Notes: a model not told the origin generated them from the letters alone. A DNA stretch of 64,000 nucleotides from Endobugula sp047619205 (GCA_047619205.1 JBLHJR010000002.1:17208-81207); one strand, 5' to 3'. Counted from the first letter of the stretch, positions 8,655 through 17,840 are shown. Program-made: numbers and translations.

Positions 8655-9755
8655 CTACTCTGGGTATTGTTTAAGTGCTAAAGCGTGATCTATCCAAGCT
8701 TCGATTTTGGTGTTACTTTTAATAGAGTGGTAAATTCCCAGCATTTTTGCTCGTTCTTTGTTGACCACATAGTCTCCTCGGCTGGGGGCGGTAACAGCTA
8801 TCTTTCCCGGATCTTCCCCTGCTAGTATTTGTATGGCGAGCTCCATGGCTTGGTAACCTTGTTTGACGCCTGAATCGCTAACGGCGGCTAGCATACCTTC
8901 AACAATAAAGTGTTCCTCGTAACTGATTTCAGGCTTATTAATATTACGTAAATACCAAGCGCCTATTTCCATATTGTTAGCGGGCCTACCTGTAGCATCT
9001 TTTAGTGTGTTGTGATTGAGCATAAAGAAGGCGTCGGTATACTTTGCCGCATCTAGCGCTTGAGTTTTCCATTGGTTGAGGTTGTTAGTGACGATAGTCG
9101 TGACAAGTTCTAGGTGGAGTTCTCCAGATGAGCTTAGGCGTCTTAGTTTTTTAATTTTGGCTCTGCTGGATACGGAGTCATCGGATAAGATCGTGATTGT
9201 TTTTATGTTTGGGAGTAAGTTTTTTAAGAATATGATGCATTCTTTTAGGTAGTCCGCTTGATATACGCCAGTAATGTTTCTGCCGGGTTTGTTTAGTGAG
9301 TCAAGTAGACCGTATTTCATTGGGCTGCCATTGACGCCCCAAAATACTAGGGGGGTTTCTGAATCGATATAATAATTGCCTATGTAGTTTGTGGCGTTGT
9401 CATCACCTGTTAGCACGATGTCAGGAGCAAAATTGTTGAGGTCGCCGATAATTCGGGTGACTTCTTTTTGCATTTCCGGCAGGGTACTTTTTCGCTTGCT
9501 GTCTAACCACCATTTTTGCAAAATGACCTTGTCAGTTTTTAGATAATTGTTTTTCGTGAACGTTCCCCCATCACTCTTGTTGACGAGATATTTGTGTTCG
9601 TAGAGGGATTTTAATAGACCGCTCTGGGTTTCTGCTGTCCAAATATATTCGCTATGGTAGCTACTGACAATGGCTATTTTAATGGGTGAGGCTGCATATA
9701 GTGAGGGTGCTAAGCCGATGCTGATTAGTAGGGTTAACAGTCTTCGATAAATCAT
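8655..9755 (-). CDS. Periplasmic ABC-type substrate-binding protein (ABC_sub_bind family)
   Basis: A 366-aa secreted protein with a signal peptide (MIYRRLLTLLISIGL...LYA, cleavage near residue 21). The body reads IKIAIVSSYHSEYIWTAETQ, DIVLTGDDNATNYIG, PLVFWGVNGSP and TGVYQADYLKECI, which fits the PF04392-type binding fold. No permease or ATPase gene is next to it. The only partner is the GGDEF-EAL gene 11 nt downstream, so a sensory rather than transport role is likely. The ligand is unknown. It faces away from alr across a 264-nt gap that holds three tandem repeats. Confidence 0.8.
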   Translation of the reverse strand: MIYRRLLTLLISIGLAPSLYAASPIKIAIVSSYHSEYIWTAETQSGLLKSLYEHKYLVNKSDGGTFTKNNYLKTDKVILQKWWLDSKRKSTLPEMQKEVTRIIGDLNNFAPDIVLTGDDNATNYIGNYYIDSETPLVFWGVNGSPMKYGLLDSLNKPGRNITGVYQADYLKECIIFLKNLLPNIKTITILSDDSVSSRAKIKKLRRLSSSGELHLELVTTIVTNNLNQWKTQALDAAKYTDAFFMLNHNTLKDATGRPANNMEIGAWYLRNINKPEISYEEHFIVEGMLAAVSDSGVKQGYQAMELAIQILAGEDPGKIAVTAPSRGDYVVNKERAKMLGIYHSIKSNTKIEAWIDHALALKQYPE

Positions 9756-9773
9756 AGTTGACTCGTGTTTATT

Positions 9774-9812
9774 ACTGGTGTTTATAACTGGTGTTTATAA
9801 CTGGTGTTTATA
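9774..9812. repeat. Three perfect 13-bp tandem repeats in the SBP-alr intergenic region
   Basis: ACTGGTGTTTATA occurs three times without a gap at 9774-9786, 9787-9799 and 9800-9812, starting 19 nt upstream of the binding-protein ATG. The spacing is near 1.2 helical turns. They could be operator copies or simple slippage repeats. Confidence 0.85.
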
Positions 9813-10019
9813 ATAGTGTAGCAGTGCAAATGGGGTTCGTAGGCTTGGTTTTATGGTCAGTTTTACGGCTGCTTTTATAGAGGGTTTCGTTGTTGCTGGG
9901 TAGATTCAACCGTAATATTGTCAATCGGACCCGTAATTGCTGCTTCTACAGTATAAGTGATTGATTTTGCCTAATTTACTCTTCAGTATAGACCACTATT
10001 TTTCTAGGCGGGTCAACCA

Positions 10020-11174
10020 TTGGCGCTATCACCGACTGATCATATTCCATCTGTAGGCTTGCTAAGTATCGATACTGGTGCTTTGGTGGCTAATTGGCGA
10101 CTGCTAAAAAAACGTATGTTGCAGGGTGACCCTTTGGCCGAGTGTGCTGCTGTGGTTAAGGCTAACGCCTATGGTTTGGGTGTTAGCGCTGTATCGCAAG
10201 CGTTGTGGTCTGCTGGCTGTCGATTTTTCTTTGTTTCTACCTTGTTTGAGGCGATTGAGCTTAGAGCCAGCATCGGCAATGAGGCGCAAATTGTGGTGTT
10301 GGGAGGCTTGTCTCATGGGGTGGGTAATGAGTGGCGTCATTATCAATTAATTCCCGTCCTATTCGATAGTGAGCATTTACGCTGGTGGGCTGATTATAAT
10401 CGCGGTGTTAATGAGCCTTTAGCTTGTGTGCTCAAAATTGATACGGGAATGCATCGTTTAGGGTTGTCTCCGCAAGAGTTTGAGCAGTTATGTGCGGCAA
10501 GTGATACGACGACTTGGTGTTTGCCCTTATTGGTGATGAGTCATTTGGCCTGTGCGGATGAGCCGGAACATCCACTTAATAATCAGCAGTTAGCGATATT
10601 TACTGAGGGGGCACGGCTTGCAAAAGCGTGTTTTCCTAATGCGCGTTATAGTTTGGCTAATTCATCGGGATTGTTTTTACAGCGTGAGTTTGCCTTTGAT
10701 GTTGGTAGGCCCGGTATCGCCCTATATGGGGGGAACCCTACGCCTAGTTTGCCTAACCCTATGCATGCAGTGGTGAGTTTGCACTTGCCGATTATGCAAA
10801 TTAAAACCCTTTCTGTTGGTGAGTCAGCGGGTTATGGTGCCGCCTTCGTGGCTCAGCGGCCCACGCGATTGGCGATTGTGTTTGGTGGCTATGCCGATGG
10901 CTTGCTGCGGGCATTAAGTCAATCGGGGTGTGCTTATCTTGGCGGTCATCAGGTGTCTTTAGTGGGGCGCGTGTCAATGGACTCGATGATTTTTGATGTC
11001 AGTGACGTTGAAAATGAGGTGGGAGTGGCCTCTGCCATTGAAATTATTGGTATGAATCAGTCGGTCGATGAGCTGGCTAAGTCGGCAGGTACGGTTGCCT
11101 ATGAATTATTAACTGATCTAGGTCGTCGTTATCAGCGACATTATGTTCATTCGTCTATCGATGAGGTTTTGTAG
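10020..11174 (+). CDS. alr: Alanine racemase
   Basis: PLP enzyme that makes D-alanine for peptidoglycan. The PLP lysine is in AVVKANAYGLG near residue 48, and the catalytic Tyr is in SAGYGAAFVAQ. IDTGMHRLG, ANSSGLFLQ and GRVSMDSMIFDVS are typical Alr strings. The length of 384 aa is slightly above the usual 355-370. The start is TTG at 10020, supported by AGGCGGG 7 nt upstream and by a TAG stop in frame at 10005-10007 that excludes a longer start. Its stop overlaps the birA GTG by one base. Confidence 0.95.
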   Translation: MALSPTDHIPSVGLLSIDTGALVANWRLLKKRMLQGDPLAECAAVVKANAYGLGVSAVSQALWSAGCRFFFVSTLFEAIELRASIGNEAQIVVLGGLSHGVGNEWRHYQLIPVLFDSEHLRWWADYNRGVNEPLACVLKIDTGMHRLGLSPQEFEQLCAASDTTTWCLPLLVMSHLACADEPEHPLNNQQLAIFTEGARLAKACFPNARYSLANSSGLFLQREFAFDVGRPGIALYGGNPTPSLPNPMHAVVSLHLPIMQIKTLSVGESAGYGAAFVAQRPTRLAIVFGGYADGLLRALSQSGCAYLGGHQVSLVGRVSMDSMIFDVSDVENEVGVASAIEIIGMNQSVDELAKSAGTVAYELLTDLGRRYQRHYVHSSIDEVL

Positions 11175-12175
11175 TGAATGCATCATTAGTTAAATTATTG
11201 CATCTACTGGCTGATGGTGAGTTTCATTCAGGTTCTATTGTAGGTGAGGCCCTAGGCGTGTCTCGAACGGCCGTATGGAAGCATTTGCAGAAATTAGCGT
11301 TAATGGGGTTGTCTGCTGAATCGGTAAAGGGTAAGGGTTATCGTTTGGTGGGTGGTTTGGAAATGTTGAGTCATGCAAAAATTACTTGTGGTTTAAAGAC
11401 TTTGGCGGCGGCAGAATTGAGTGCCGTCGATGTATTGCTAGAAACAGCATCAACCAATGCAGTGGCAGCATCCCATGTGTTTTCGTCTGCGGCTAAGGGT
11501 TATGCTTGTTTGGCTGAATATCAGCAAGCGGGTCGTGGTCGTCGAGGTCGGCAATGGGTGAGTCCATTTGGACATAATATTTACCTCTCTGTCGTGTGGC
11601 AATTTGATGGAGGGGTGGCTCAGCTTGAAGGTTTGAGTTTGGCTGTGGGGGTGGTGGTTGCTAATGTCTTGGCGGGCTTTGGTTTGAGTGACGCTCAGCT
11701 GAAATGGCCGAATGATATTTTGTTGCAGGGTCGCAAGCTAGGTGGCGTCTTACTCGAAATGTCGGGAGATCCTGCTGGAGTTTGTCAGGTGGTGGTAGGT
11801 ATTGGCCTCAATGTCAGAATGCCCGCAGATGCTGCTATTGATCAGCCGTGGGCGTCTATTGCAGAGCAGTTGCCGAATATATCTAGAAATCAGTTAGCGG
11901 CAGAGCTGCTTAACCAGCTGGCGGAGATGCTGGCTAGCTTCCATTTGAAGGGCTTTTCTGCCTATCGTGATACATGGCAAGACTTAGATGCTTACGTGGG
12001 TAGGTCGGTTGTCGTTACCTCTGGACAGCGAGCGCTTGAGGGCGTTGCTGCTGGCGTTTGTGATAATGGTGCATTGCGCTTGCAGGCGGACGGAGAAGAG
12101 CACACGATTCATGGTGGCGAGGTGTCTTTACGGTTGGCGGAAGGTGTTGAGCAAGGCTTGGGCGATGTTTCTTGA
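11174..12175 (+). CDS. birA: Bifunctional biotin-protein ligase / biotin operon repressor
   Basis: A 333-aa protein with an N-terminal winged helix (GEALGVSRTAVWKHLQKL) that binds the bio operator, then the ligase domain with the biotinyl-AMP loop GRGRRGRQWVSPFG and KWPNDILLQGRKLGGVLLE. The C-terminal SH3-like domain is present. It activates biotin and attaches it to carrier proteins. The GTG start overlaps the alr stop. The 3' end overlaps coaX by 11 nt, as in related gammaproteobacteria. Confidence 0.95.
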   Translation: MNASLVKLLHLLADGEFHSGSIVGEALGVSRTAVWKHLQKLALMGLSAESVKGKGYRLVGGLEMLSHAKITCGLKTLAAAELSAVDVLLETASTNAVAASHVFSSAAKGYACLAEYQQAGRGRRGRQWVSPFGHNIYLSVVWQFDGGVAQLEGLSLAVGVVVANVLAGFGLSDAQLKWPNDILLQGRKLGGVLLEMSGDPAGVCQVVVGIGLNVRMPADAAIDQPWASIAEQLPNISRNQLAAELLNQLAEMLASFHLKGFSAYRDTWQDLDAYVGRSVVVTSGQRALEGVAAGVCDNGALRLQADGEEHTIHGGEVSLRLAEGVEQGLGDVS

Positions 12176-12917
12176 GATTGATGTCGGCAATACGCGTATA
12201 AAATGGCGTTTGCGTGAGCAGCAGCGAGTGATTGCCACATATTTTTCGCCGACGGCTTCAATGGTCAATATTGAGTTGATATTTGCGCAAGTGGATTTAT
12301 CTCGGGTGAGTGCGGTTTATATTGCTAGTGTTGTACCTCGTTGCAATGATCCTTTGCTTGATTGGTGTAAGACATCATTGAAGCTCACGCCTATTTTTGC
12401 TGAGGTAGTAAGACAGCATGCAGGCGTTCTTAATGGCTATGGTGAGGTGTCGCAGATGGGCGTGGATCGTTGGTTAGCCTTGCTGGCGGCATGGCAGCGA
12501 ACGGGGGATGTTTGCCTAGTGGTAGATGCTGGTAGTGCGGTGACGCTTGATTTGCTGCTGTCTGATGGGGTTCATCGTGGCGGGTATATTGTTCCAGGTC
12601 TGCAGTTAATGAATTCCGCCTTATTCCAAAATACCGATAGAGTGAAAATGAGTAATGTTCAATTTTCTGTTGAGTTTAACGCGGGAACCTCTACGGCCGA
12701 GGCTGTGGCGTCTGGCTTGCCACTGATGTTGTTGGGTTTGATTGAACGTGTATGTAGTGAAATTGAGGCGATTGAGGCAGGTCGACCAACCATCATCGTG
12801 ACGGGTGGAGATGGAGAATATATTAGTGCTGTATTAGTCTCCTATGGTGTGAGATGTGTAGAGTTTGTACCTGAGTTGGTGCTCGATGGCTTAGCATTGG
12901 CCATAGAAAGTGAATAG
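12165..12917 (+). CDS. coaX: Type III pantothenate kinase
   Basis: Catalyses the first step of CoA synthesis, phosphorylation of pantothenate. A 250-aa protein of the ASKHA fold: MFLEIDVGNTRIKWRL (phosphate 1), GVDRWLALLAA, VVDAGSAVTLDLL (phosphate 2) and GGYIVPGLQLMNSALF are diagnostic. The start at ATG 12165 inside the birA 3' end gives the correct family N-terminus. A longer frame from 11988 would run through birA in another frame. Type III enzymes need a monovalent cation and escape CoA feedback (family knowledge). Confidence 0.93.
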   Translation: MFLEIDVGNTRIKWRLREQQRVIATYFSPTASMVNIELIFAQVDLSRVSAVYIASVVPRCNDPLLDWCKTSLKLTPIFAEVVRQHAGVLNGYGEVSQMGVDRWLALLAAWQRTGDVCLVVDAGSAVTLDLLLSDGVHRGGYIVPGLQLMNSALFQNTDRVKMSNVQFSVEFNAGTSTAEAVASGLPLMLLGLIERVCSEIEAIEAGRPTIIVTGGDGEYISAVLVSYGVRCVEFVPELVLDGLALAIESE

Positions 12918-12936
12918 AGAGTGAGTCGAAAGATTT

Positions 12937-13668
12937 ATGCGTTGGATATTTTTTACGATATTGGTCGCTAATATAGCTATTTTTTCTTATCTATATTTTG
13001 TGCCTCAAGGTCATCAGCCTGCTTTGGTGAGTGCTGGGACTGTTAGTGCGCTTGCTGATGGTGCTGGAGTCGCACCTTTGGTGCTAGTTAGCGAACTGGC
13101 GTCAAAGCGCCAGCCTGTTGAGTCGATACGATTGAAAAGTCGAGGTCGGCAAGTGTTGGGCTCTGCAGTTGCAGCGCGGCCGACCTCACGTTCGTTGTGT
13201 ACGTTAATCGGTGCTTTTTCCACGCAATCAAAAGCGGATTATTTTGTAGAAAGGGTGGCTGCATGGGGGGTTGATGCCAAGGTAAAAAACTTATTGGTAT
13301 CGACCACCGTGGGTTTTTGGTTGCATTTGCCGCCTTTGGCTTCTCGTAAGGAGTTGTTGCGTCGTTTGAGTGAGTTGCAGCGGCAAGGGGTGGATAGTTA
13401 TGTGATTCCGGATGGTAGATTAGCTAATGGCATCTCTTTAGGCCTGTTTTCAGAAGAGACTAGGGCGAAAACATTAAAAAATAGTATTGCTAAATTGGGT
13501 TATCAGCCGAAAATTGCAGAAGTCCCAAGAGAAAAAAGGGAGGTATGGGTGTTCTTGTTACAGGGAGAATCGGCAAAAATCACTGATGAAAAGTGGTCTG
13601 AGCTACTTTCAGGCAAAGATTTGTTACAAAAACAACAAAATTTGTGTTCAGATGTTGCGTCTGCGTGA
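12937..13668 (+). CDS. SPOR-domain protein, membrane anchored
   Basis: A 243-aa protein with an N-terminal membrane anchor (RWIFFTILVANIAIFSYLYF) and a low-complexity linker. A SPOR-like region follows at about residues 85-190 (CTLIGAFSTQSKADYFVERV, then VIPDGRLANGISLGLFSEE). SPOR domains bind denuded glycan strands at the division septum. The position after coaX and before the tRNA cluster is the same as in Pseudomonas relatives. The last 50 residues are poorly conserved. Confidence 0.75.
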   Translation: MRWIFFTILVANIAIFSYLYFVPQGHQPALVSAGTVSALADGAGVAPLVLVSELASKRQPVESIRLKSRGRQVLGSAVAARPTSRSLCTLIGAFSTQSKADYFVERVAAWGVDAKVKNLLVSTTVGFWLHLPPLASRKELLRRLSELQRQGVDSYVIPDGRLANGISLGLFSEETRAKTLKNSIAKLGYQPKIAEVPREKREVWVFLLQGESAKITDEKWSELLSGKDLLQKQQNLCSDVASA

Positions 13669-13795
13669 AAGTTTCTCTAGAATCGCGCCTCCGGTTTTGG
13701 GGAAGCAGTTGAATCTCGAAATTAGAAATGCTTTTAGGGTGGAAACTAAACGGCATGGCATGTGAAAGTGTCTTGGAGTGTACAGCTTCAGTTAA

Positions 13796-13871
13796 GCTGG
13801 CGTAGCTCAGTTGGTAGAGCAGCTGACTTGTAATCAGCAGGTCGTAGGTTCGACTCCTATCGCCAGCTCCA
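13796..13871 (+). tRNA. tRNA-Thr (anticodon TGT)
   Basis: A 76-nt cloverleaf starts GCTGGCGTAGCTCAGTTGG, with anticodon loop CTTGTAA and encoded CCA. The acceptor stem GCTGGCG/CGCCAGC is perfect. First gene of the classic thr-tyr-gly-thr-tuf cluster. Confidence 0.95.
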
Positions 13872-13975
13872 TTTTTTCCATTGATACTCCTAGTGATAGG
13901 GCTGTCCAAGCTTGCGGTAAGTAAAAGCGAGTGGTTGACAGTACGTAGCAATGAGCGGAAAATATTTCGCCTTTC

Positions 13976-14059
13976 GCAGGGGTTCCAGAGTGGCCAAATG
14001 GATCAGACTGTAAATCTGACGCGCAAGCTTCGGTGGTTCGAATCCACCCCCCTGCACCA
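13976..14059 (+). tRNA. tRNA-Tyr (anticodon GTA)
   Basis: An 84-nt class II tRNA with a long variable arm (CGCGCAAGCTTCGG), anticodon loop CTGTAAA, T-arm GGTGGTTCGAATCCACC and encoded CCA. Confidence 0.95.
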
Positions 14060-14211
14060 CGACCCATTGGCTGGGTTATTTTTTAAATGATGATTTTTAA
14101 GCTAGCTGATATGGATGTTGCTTAGCCTTATTTTGAGGTGGTGATGATGATTACCGCTTTTTACGTTGCATGGCATGTATGGATAGTGCGTAAAGGCTGT
14201 GCAGTGAATCC

Positions 14212-14285
14212 GCGGGTATAGTTCATTGGTAGAACGTCAGCCTTCCAAGCTGAATAGGCGGGTTCGATTCCCGCTACCCGCTCCA
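14212..14285 (+). tRNA. tRNA-Gly (anticodon TCC)
   Basis: A 74-nt cloverleaf starting GCGGGTATAGTTCATTGG, anticodon stem-loop CAGCCTTCCAAGCTG, CCA encoded. Third gene of the cluster. Confidence 0.95.
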
Positions 14286-14359
14286 ATTGCTGTTCTTAGT
14301 TGTGTGCGGCGCGGAAAAGACTTTTAAAGAGTAGAAAGTGTTAGTTTTGTAAGCTTTGT

Positions 14360-14435
14360 GCTCATGTAGCTCAGTTGGTAGAGCACACCCTTGGTAAGGG
14401 TGAGGTCGGCAGTTCAAATCTGCTCATGAGCTCCA
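14360..14435 (+). tRNA. tRNA-Thr (anticodon GGT)
   Basis: A 76-nt cloverleaf starting GCTCATGTAGCTCAGTTGG, with anticodon loop TTGGTAA, acceptor GCTCATG/CATGAGC and CCA encoded. It is followed after 230 nt by the first tuf gene, as in E. coli tufB. Confidence 0.95.
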
Positions 14436-14665
14436 TTAACCGAGTGGTTATGCTGGCTGCTTGAATGGCTGGTTTTATACATTGAGTTTATGGATGGTTT
14501 TTTACGGCAGTTTTTAGGATAGTTTTTCGAATTGATGTAGGCATAGTAGTTTTGTAGGGGTAACTCGCTCCTTATTTAAATAGTAAATTGCTGTGTTTTT
14601 TTAGTTTTTGATCATTTGATCAATTTTTATTTATTAGGGCAATACTTAGTTAGGAGACGCTCACG

Positions 14666-15892
14666 ATGGCAAAAGAAAAGTTCGAACGTAATAAGCCCCA
14701 CGTCAACGTGGGAACAATTGGTCACGTTGACCATGGTAAAACGACACTGACAGCGGCGTTAACGCGCGTTTGTGCTGAAGCGTGGGGTAATGGTGCTGCG
14801 GTAGCCTTTGACGGTATCGATAATGCGCCAGAAGAGCGTGAGCGCGGCATTACTATTGCGACTTCACATGTTGAATATGATTCACCTGAACGTCACTACG
14901 CGCACGTAGATTGCCCAGGTCACGCCGATTATGTTAAGAACATGATTACAGGTGCGGCACAAATGGACGGCGCTATCTTGGTATGTGGTGCGACGGATGG
15001 CCCTATGCCACAAACGCGTGAGCACATCTTGTTGGCGCGCCAGGTTGGCGTACCGTACATTGTAGTATTCCTAAACAAAGCTGATTTGCTTGCGGAAGAC
15101 TGCGGTGGAGTAGGTTCTGAAGAGTATTTGGAAATGCTAGAATTGGTTGAAATGGAATTACGTGAATTGTTAGATCTTTACGAATTTCCGGGCGACGATA
15201 CGCCCATCATCGCGGGTTCTGCATTAATGGCACTTAACGGTGAAGACGGTAATGAGCTAGGTACATCAGCGGTTAAGAAGCTGGTTGAAGCGCTAGATTC
15301 ATACATTCCTCAGCCCGAGCGTGCAATCGATCAACCGTTTCTACTGCCTATTGAAGATGTATTCTCAATTTCGGGTCGTGGTACGGTAGTGACCGGGCGT
15401 GTTGAGCGTGGCGTTGTTAAAGTCGGCGAAGAAATTGAAATCGTTGGCATTAAAGAAACCACAAAAACCACCTGTACTGGTGTTGAAATGTTCCGTAAGT
15501 TGCTTGACGAAGGTCGTGCAGGCGAGAACGTAGGTGTACTACTTCGTGGTACTAAGCGAGAAGAAATTGAACGTGGCCAGATATTATGTAAACCAGGTTC
15601 GGTTAAGCCGCACACTACGTTTGAAGCTGAAATATATGTGTTGTCCAAAGATGAAGGTGGTCGTCATACGCCATTCTTTAAAGGCTATCGTCCACAGTTT
15701 TACTTCCGTACTACGGATGTTACGGGCGCATGTGAATTACCAGAAGGCGTAGAAATGGTGATGCCTGGTGATAACGTTAAGATGGTGGTTACCTTGATTC
15801 ACCCGATTGCGATGGAAGACGGTTTACGTTTTGCGATTCGTGAAGGTGGGCGTACGGTAGGTGCTGGTGTAGTTGCCAAGATCATTGAATAA
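14666..15892 (+). CDS. tuf: Elongation factor Tu, first copy
   Basis: GTPase that carries aminoacyl-tRNA to the ribosome. G1 is GHVDHGKT, the switch region is RGITIATSHVEY, G3 is DCPGHADYVKNM and G4 is NKAD. The length of 408 aa includes the short insertion near SALMALNGEDGNELG seen in relatives of this clade. The ATG start has GGAGACG 8 nt upstream. It is transcribed with the four tRNAs and ends in a terminator. The protein is identical to the copy at 34985-36211. Confidence 0.98.
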   Translation: MAKEKFERNKPHVNVGTIGHVDHGKTTLTAALTRVCAEAWGNGAAVAFDGIDNAPEERERGITIATSHVEYDSPERHYAHVDCPGHADYVKNMITGAAQMDGAILVCGATDGPMPQTREHILLARQVGVPYIVVFLNKADLLAEDCGGVGSEEYLEMLELVEMELRELLDLYEFPGDDTPIIAGSALMALNGEDGNELGTSAVKKLVEALDSYIPQPERAIDQPFLLPIEDVFSISGRGTVVTGRVERGVVKVGEEIEIVGIKETTKTTCTGVEMFRKLLDEGRAGENVGVLLRGTKREEIERGQILCKPGSVKPHTTFEAEIYVLSKDEGGRHTPFFKGYRPQFYFRTTDVTGACELPEGVEMVMPGDNVKMVVTLIHPIAMEDGLRFAIREGGRTVGAGVVAKIIE

Positions 15893-15922
15893 TTGTTCGT
15901 GATTTCTGGTCGTAAGACCATC

Positions 15923-15956
15923 AAGCCGAGTCGATTTATCGTCTCGGCTTGTGTTT
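15923..15956 (+). terminator. Terminator after tuf copy 1
   Basis: An 8-bp stem, AAGCCGAG (15923-15930) with CTCGGCTT (15943-15950), followed by GTGTTTTA. The T-run is short but the site is exactly between tuf and tRNA-Trp. Confidence 0.6.
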
Positions 15957-16064
15957 TATAAGGCGGTTGTAACTTGAAGGTAAGTTTTTTGTAGGGTAGC
16001 TCTCAATAGTCCTGAATGTTTTATGGCTTATTTAGGTGCTCCCTAGACTTGAAGTTTTTTATAT

Positions 16065-16140
16065 AGGCCAGTAGTTCAATTGGTAGAGCGTCGGTCTCCA
16101 AAACCGAAAGTTGGGGGTTCGAGTCCCTCCTGGCCTGCCA
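16065..16140 (+). tRNA. tRNA-Trp (anticodon CCA)
   Basis: A 76-nt cloverleaf starting AGGCCAGTAGTTCAATTGG, anticodon loop CTCCAAA, T-arm GGGGGTTCGAGTCCCTC, encoded CCA. It precedes secE-nusG, the common gammaproteobacterial order. Confidence 0.95.
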
Positions 16141-16224
16141 TATTTAAATAGTGCTAAGTGCTCATTACTTGTATGAACGATGAGGCTTTGTTGATTTGTT
16201 TGTCGATTTGATAGTGGGGTGTGC

Positions 16225-16593
16225 GTGAACGCTAAAGTAGAAACAAATAATTATCCGCTAAACGGATTGCGTTGGTTGGTTGTTGTTGTGTTGATCGCAG
16301 TGGGTGTAGTGGGTAATGCTTACTATAGTGAATTAGCCTTGCTTTACCGCGTGGTGGCTTTGTTGGCCTTAGGTCTAGTGACGCTTTGGTTGGCAGTACA
16401 TACGTCACAGGGTTCTGTAGTTTGGGGTATTGTTAAAGAGTCTCAAACCGAAATACGTAAAGTGGTATGGCCTACTCGTCAAGAAACTAATCAGACAACA
16501 CTGATAGTGGTGATATTAACTGTCATTATGGCAATTATTTTGTGGGGTCTGGATACCTTTATTGGTTGGATTGCTTCTCTCATTATAGGTTAA
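16225..16593 (+). CDS. secE: Preprotein translocase subunit SecE
   Basis: Inner-membrane partner of SecY. A 122-aa protein with three predicted TM segments (LRWLVVVVLIAVGVVGNAYY, then YRVVALLALGLVTLWLAV, then TTLIVVILTVIMAIILWGL). The conserved cytoplasmic loop is KESQTEIRKVVWPTRQETN. A GTG at 16225 (VNAKVE) is preferred over GTG 16219 because GTGGGG lies at 16214-16219, a proper spacing. It lies 37 nt before nusG. Confidence 0.93.
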   Translation: MNAKVETNNYPLNGLRWLVVVVLIAVGVVGNAYYSELALLYRVVALLALGLVTLWLAVHTSQGSVVWGIVKESQTEIRKVVWPTRQETNQTTLIVVILTVIMAIILWGLDTFIGWIASLIIG

Positions 16594-16630
16594 GCTCGTT
16601 AACAATATAAGCAAAGTAGGGTAAGCAAAA

Positions 16631-17164
16631 ATGTCTAAACGTTGGTATGTAGTTCACGCCTATTCTGGTTATGAAAAGAAAGTTGCCTTAGCCATAAAAG
16701 AGCGTATTGAGCTTAATGGAATGGAAGAGTCTTTCGGTGAGGTGTTAGTGCCTACGGAAGAGGTGGTTGAGATGCGCGGTGGCCAAAAACGTAGATCGGA
16801 AAGAAAATTTTTTCCCGGATATGTTTTAGTGCAAATGGAATTAAGCGATGCTTCATGGCACTTGGTAAAAGAAACGCCACGAGTTATGGGCTTTATTGGT
16901 GGTAAGGCTGATGAGCCAGCACCGATAACCACGAAAGAAGCCGAGTTAATCTTACAGCGTATTGATGATGCTGTTGAAAAGCCGAAACCAAAAACTATTT
17001 TTGAGCCCGGTGAAATGGTACGTGTTATCGATGGGCCATTTAATGATTTTAATGGTGTGGTTGAAGAAGTTAATTATGACAAGAGTCGCCTGCAGGTTGC
17101 GGTGTTGATTTTTGGTCGTTCAACTCCGGTAGAGTTGGAGTTTGGTCAGGTAGAAAAAACCTGA
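16631..17164 (+). CDS. nusG: Transcription termination/antitermination factor NusG
   Basis: A 177-aa protein with an N-terminal NGN domain (KRWYVVHAYSGYEKKVA, RKFFPGYVLVQM, then VMGFIGGK) and a C-terminal KOW domain (FEPGEMVRVIDGPFNDFNG). It binds RNA polymerase and couples it to Rho or ribosomal S10. It follows secE as usual. Confidence 0.97.
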   Translation: MSKRWYVVHAYSGYEKKVALAIKERIELNGMEESFGEVLVPTEEVVEMRGGQKRRSERKFFPGYVLVQMELSDASWHLVKETPRVMGFIGGKADEPAPITTKEAELILQRIDDAVEKPKPKTIFEPGEMVRVIDGPFNDFNGVVEEVNYDKSRLQVAVLIFGRSTPVELEFGQVEKT

Positions 17165-17404
17165 TAAAGAATTCTTTTTAAAGTGTAGTCTGTACTTGCT
17201 CTAATAATTTAGGTGTAAGTTATATTTTAGAAGATGCAGAGGTCTTTTGTTTGCGGTTAATGCCTTAAAAAAAGACAGTAGGGGAGCCTACGATAAATAA
17301 GTTATTTCAGTTCATTTCTTAGTTTAGCGCTTAGTTAACTGTGAATGAATGTGGAAGTCCGGCTTATTTTGAGGCGTTAATACCCATTATTTAGGAGTAG
17401 TCAC

Positions 17405-17839
17405 ATGGCTAAGAAAGTAGATGCTTATATTAAGCTTCAAGTTCCTGCGGGAAAAGCAAATCCAAGTCCTCCTGTTGGTCCAGCATTGGGTCAGCACGGC
17501 GTAAATATCATGGAGTTTTGTAAGGCATTTAATGCACAAACTCAAAAAGTAGAGCCAGGTTCACCGGTTCCTGTGATCATCAGTGTGTATAGTGATCGTA
17601 GTTTCACTTTTGAAATTAAAACCCCACCTGCCGCATTCTTGTTGCGTAAAGCCGCTGGTGTTGCCAAAGGTAGTGGTCGTCCTAATACGGAGAAAGTCGG
17701 TAAAGTGACGCGTGAGCAATTAGAAGAAATTGCGAAAATTAAAGAGCCAGATTTGACTGCCGCCAATATGGATGCAGCGGTACGTACCATTGCTGGTAGT
17801 GCGGTAAGTGCTGGTCTTGAAGTAGAGGGAGTAATCTAA
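17405..17839 (+). CDS. rplK: 50S ribosomal protein L11
   Basis: A 144-aa protein, with the N-terminal proline-rich motif PSPPVGPALGQHGVNIMEFC and the C-terminal rRNA-binding part GRPNTEKVGKVTREQ. It forms the GTPase-associated centre with 23S helices 43/44. The 240-nt gap before it should hold its promoter, but no strong match is visible. A GGAG motif precedes the ATG. Confidence 0.98.
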   Translation: MAKKVDAYIKLQVPAGKANPSPPVGPALGQHGVNIMEFCKAFNAQTQKVEPGSPVPVIISVYSDRSFTFEIKTPPAAFLLRKAAGVAKGSGRPNTEKVGKVTREQLEEIAKIKEPDLTAANMDAAVRTIAGSAVSAGLEVEGVI

Positions 17840-17840
17840 G

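Noticed and set aside
13580..14067. Minus-strand frames with GVEPTTC and GWIRTTEACASDLQSD-type strings
   Set aside because: These are antisense translations of the tRNA-Thr and tRNA-Tyr genes.
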